A DNA stretch of 64,000 nucleotides. Source: Flavobacteriales bacterium. GTDB taxonomy: Bacteria > Bacteroidota > Bacteroidia > Flavobacteriales_E > Vicingaceae. The number at the start of each line of letters is the position of its first letter. The first letter of the stretch is position 1. The position numbers and the translations under genes are program-made. The stretch spans positions 1-64,000 of the forward strand of contig JABTUP010000006.1 in NCBI GenBank assembly GCA_015075325.1, given 5' to 3'. Shown in pieces: positions 61,317 through 64,000 of the stretch. Below the pieces are notes generated by a model. It ran no database searches. It was given only the letters and a program-made list of their open reading frames with translations, and had not been told where the DNA came from.

Positions 61317-61432
61317 TTTTTTTTATTGAACCTATTTTTCTTGTATAACTGTACAGGAAATGCAAGTGTGTTTTGGAAAATATCATTTCTGAAATACTAC
61401 AAGTTTGTATTTAATCATTAAAAAAAATCAAA

Positions 61433-62521
61433 ATGAAACTACTTATTGCTTTCAGTAATCTGATAATCATACTATTCTGTATGAGTTGTCAAAATAAAGA
61501 ACATCAAAAAACAGAAGAAAATTTGTTTGTTGTTACTAATCCTTTAAAAAAAGATACTATAATTAATCAAGAATATGTATGTCAAATTAAATCAATCCAA
61601 CATATTGAAATAATGACATTGGAAAGAGGTTATGTGCAAGCTGTATTGGTTGACGAAGGTCAATTTGTAAAAAAAGGAGAACTTTTATTTCAAATCATGC
61701 CTTTAATCTATCAAGCAGAAACAAGAAAGACTCAAGCCGAGGTAAGTTTTGCAGAAATTGAATACCTAAATACTAAAAATTTAGCTGACAGCAACATAGT
61801 TTCACAAACGGAATTAGCTCTTGCAAAAGCAAAACTCGATAAAGCAAAAGCTGAACTTTCATTAGCACAAGTTCATTTAAATTTTACAGAAATCAGGGCA
61901 CCTTTTGATGGCATCATTGGTCGATTTAATGATGTTAGATTGGGAAGTTTAGTAGAAGAGGGTGAACTGCTTACCACACTTTCGGATAACAGTAAGATGT
62001 GGGTATATTTTAATGTTCCAGAATCAGAATACTTGAATTACACCTATAATGCAACATTAAACACTTTACCTAAAGTAAGTCTTCAAATGGCAAATAAGAA
62101 AATTTTTGAAAATCTAGGAATAATAGAAACTATTGAAGCTGACTTTAATAATGAAAATGGAAACATTGCGTTTCGAGCAACTTTTGAAAACCCAAGCGGA
62201 ATATTAAGACATGGCGAAACTGGCAATATTTTAATGCCTATTAATCTTAAAAATGCTATTCTAGTTCCTCAAAAAGCAACATTTGAAATTTTAGATAAAA
62301 AATATGTTTTTGTTGTTAGTAAAGATAACATTGCAGAATCAAAACAAATTACTATTAGTCATGAGATGCCGCATTTATATGCTGTTATAGATGGAATTAA
62401 TGAAAACGATAAAATTTTAATCGAAGGCTTACGAAAAGTTAAAAACAAGCAGAAAATCAATTTTGATTTTATTCCAATTCATAAAATAGCATCCGAATTA
62501 ACTCAGCTTCATGCTGAATAA
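61433..62521 (+). CDS. RND efflux periplasmic adaptor (membrane fusion protein)
   Basis: A 362-residue lipoprotein with lipobox LFCMSC (Cys near residue 19). Order: beta-barrel start, lipoyl half (GYVQAVLVDEGQFVKKGELL), helical hairpin (AEIEYLNTKNLAD ... AELSLAQVHLNF), second lipoyl half (EIRAPFDGIIGRFNDVRLGSL), barrel and membrane-proximal domain. It links the inner-membrane pump encoded 24 bases downstream to an outer-membrane channel not in the window. The substrate is unknown. Confidence 0.93.
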   Translation: MKLLIAFSNLIIILFCMSCQNKEHQKTEENLFVVTNPLKKDTIINQEYVCQIKSIQHIEIMTLERGYVQAVLVDEGQFVKKGELLFQIMPLIYQAETRKTQAEVSFAEIEYLNTKNLADSNIVSQTELALAKAKLDKAKAELSLAQVHLNFTEIRAPFDGIIGRFNDVRLGSLVEEGELLTTLSDNSKMWVYFNVPESEYLNYTYNATLNTLPKVSLQMANKKIFENLGIIETIEADFNNENGNIAFRATFENPSGILRHGETGNILMPINLKNAILVPQKATFEILDKKYVFVVSKDNIAESKQITISHEMPHLYAVIDGINENDKILIEGLRKVKNKQKINFDFIPIHKIASELTQLHAE

Positions 62522-62545
62522 TCTAAGAACCTAAAAATAAATAAG

Positions 62546-64000
62546 ATGTTTAGTAAATTTATTCAAAGACCGGTTCTTGCTATCACTATATCTATTGCTA
62601 TTATTTTCTTGGGATTATTAGCAATTAATACAAGACCGGTATCTCAATTTCCAGAAATTGCACCACCAAGAGTTAATATATTTATTGCATACCCAGGATC
62701 TAGTGCAGATGTGTTAGTAAACTCTACTCTAATTCCCTTAGAACGAGCTATTAATGGTGTACAAGGAATGCAATACATTATTTCTGATGCAACAAGTGCT
62801 GGTGAAGCAACCATACAAATTGTGTTTGAGCCAGGAACAGACCCTAATGCTGCTGTAGTAAATGTAAAAACTAGAGTTGACCAAGTAATGAATAACTTAC
62901 CTCCATTAGTACAACGTGAAGGTGTTATTATCAGTCCAATTCAGCCAAGTATGTTAATGTATGTAAACCTCTTCAGTACAGATAAAAATGCTGATGAAAA
63001 ATTTCTTTACAACTATGCAAATGTTCATATACTTCCTGAACTTCAGCGAATTAGCGGAATGGGTAGAGCTCAAATATTAGGAAGCCGTCAATATGCCATG
63101 CGAGTTTGGTTAAAACCAGATAGAATGAGAGCTTACAACATTTCTACAGAAGAAGTTTTAGAAGCTATTGACGAACAAAGTGTTATAGGAAGACCAGGTA
63201 GATTAGGACAAGCCTCTGGTAAAACAGCACAATCACTAGAATATGTGTTAACTTATAAAGGCAGATTTAATAAACCAGAGGAATATGAGGAAATTATTAT
63301 TAAAGCCAATCCTGAAGGTGAAATCCTTAAATTAAAAGATATTGCAGAGGTTGAACTTGGGAGTGAATTCTTTGATATTTATTCCAATAAAGATGGCTAC
63401 CCTGCTGCTTCAATTGTATTAAAACAAAATTTTGGAAGTAATGCTAGTAAGGTTATAGAAAATGTTAAAGAAAAACTTGAAGAAATGAAAATTGATTTCC
63501 CTCCTGGAATGGATTACGAAATTAATTATGATGTTTCAAAATTTGTTAATGCTTCTATAGATAAAGTTATACATACATTACTGGAAGCATTTATACTAGT
63601 TGCCTTAGTGGTTTTTCTTTTTTTGGGTGATTTGCGTTCTACACTTATTCCATTAATAGCAGTTCCAGTTTCTCTTATTGGTGCATTTTTCTTCATGCAA
63701 ATTTTTGGACTAACTATTAATTTAATAACCCTTTTTGCCTTAGTATTAGCTATTGGAATTGTGGTTGATGATGCTATTGTTGTAGTTGAGGCTGTTCATG
63801 CCAAAATGGAAGAAACTCATTTATCGCCATACAAAGCAGTAAAAGAAGTACTTGGTGAAATAAGCGGAGCAATTATCGCCATTACATTAGTTATGACAGC
63901 GGTTTTTGTACCTGTAGCATTTATGACTGGCCCTGTAGGTGTTTTTTATAGGCAATTTTCTATTACTATGGCAAGTGCAATAATTCTATCAGGCATAGTA
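62546..64000 (+). CDS. RND efflux pump permease, AcrB-like, 5' part
   Basis: The first 485 codons of a hydrophobe/amphiphile efflux pump; the gene runs off the right edge (full length is normally about 1,030-1,060). It starts MFSKFIQRPVLAITISIAII, has the porter-domain marks PGSSADVLVNSTLIPLERA and EPGTDPNAAVVNVKTRVDQV, and reaches helix 4 with the proton-relay pair in GIVVDDAIVVVEAVHAKMEE. It is the second gene of the adaptor-pump operon. Confidence 0.95.
   Translation, partial: MFSKFIQRPVLAITISIAIIFLGLLAINTRPVSQFPEIAPPRVNIFIAYPGSSADVLVNSTLIPLERAINGVQGMQYIISDATSAGEATIQIVFEPGTDPNAAVVNVKTRVDQVMNNLPPLVQREGVIISPIQPSMLMYVNLFSTDKNADEKFLYNYANVHILPELQRISGMGRAQILGSRQYAMRVWLKPDRMRAYNISTEEVLEAIDEQSVIGRPGRLGQASGKTAQSLEYVLTYKGRFNKPEEYEEIIIKANPEGEILKLKDIAEVELGSEFFDIYSNKDGYPAASIVLKQNFGSNASKVIENVKEKLEEMKIDFPPGMDYEINYDVSKFVNASIDKVIHTLLEAFILVALVVFLFLGDLRSTLIPLIAVPVSLIGAFFFMQIFGLTINLITLFALVLAIGIVVDDAIVVVEAVHAKMEETHLSPYKAVKEVLGEISGAIIAITLVMTAVFVPVAFMTGPVGVFYRQFSITMASAIILSGIV

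Overview
The window is AT-rich DNA from a Bacteroidota bacterium, most likely a member of the Flavobacteriales. The evidence is type IX secretion (T9SS) C-terminal sorting domains on two secreted proteins, an exosortase of the F type with its partner membrane protein, Bacteroidota-type promoters (TTG, 19 bases, TAnnTTTG) in front of several genes, almost no Shine-Dalgarno sites, and small families typical of the phylum (CCC-motif and DUF5684-type membrane proteins, a DUF6913-like protein). No rRNA, tRNA or CRISPR array was recognised. This placement is by family content only.

Layout. (1) 1-6775: the 3' end of aroE, then a minus-strand block: an exosortase pair (6775-5766), a large T9SS surface protein, a tiny Gly/Pro-rich protein with a PIDGG plus membrane plus Lys-tail C-terminus, and a HisH2/HisF2 pair of the sugar-acetamidino type. 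(2) 6950-34316: a polysaccharide locus of about 27 kb. It holds a Wzc-like co-polymerase/tyrosine kinase, a Wzx flippase, DegT-type aminotransferases, WbqC, a sulfotransferase, a pyruvyltransferase, nine glycosyltransferases, two methyltransferases, a candidate Wzy polymerase, two acyl/acetyltransferases and, reading inward from the far end, gmd and fcl for GDP-L-fucose. The predicted product is a fucose-containing, probably sulfated and pyruvylated surface or exo-polysaccharide. No Wza-type exporter and no initiating phosphoglycosyl transferase lies in the window. Near-identical sequence scraps at several gene borders suggest the locus has been reshuffled by cassette exchange. (3) 34385-49594: an outer-membrane TonB-type receptor, an M61 peptidase, small membrane proteins, truA, an ABC exporter, prfC, a lipoprotein with a Pmp3-like tail, a DUF2975/HTH pair, two secreted proteins and a SET-domain protein. 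(4) 49770-52495: a THUMP-type rRNA methyltransferase gene broken near its 3' end by a complete IS1595-type element with perfect inverted ends, an 8-bp target duplication and a passenger membrane-protein gene. (5) 52508-64000: pfkA, a TPR membrane protein, a fused alpha/beta 2-oxoacid dehydrogenase E1, a recF/DUF721/DUF6913 operon, a TPR protein, ribH and the start of an RND efflux operon that runs off the right edge.

The most interesting structures are the exosortase pair close to a small protein that looks like its substrate and beside a polysaccharide locus; the repeated gene-tail scraps at cassette junctions; the IS element with its passenger; and a 3' terminator whose loop is the stop codon of the small sorted protein. 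No database search was possible, so family names rest on recognised motifs and context.
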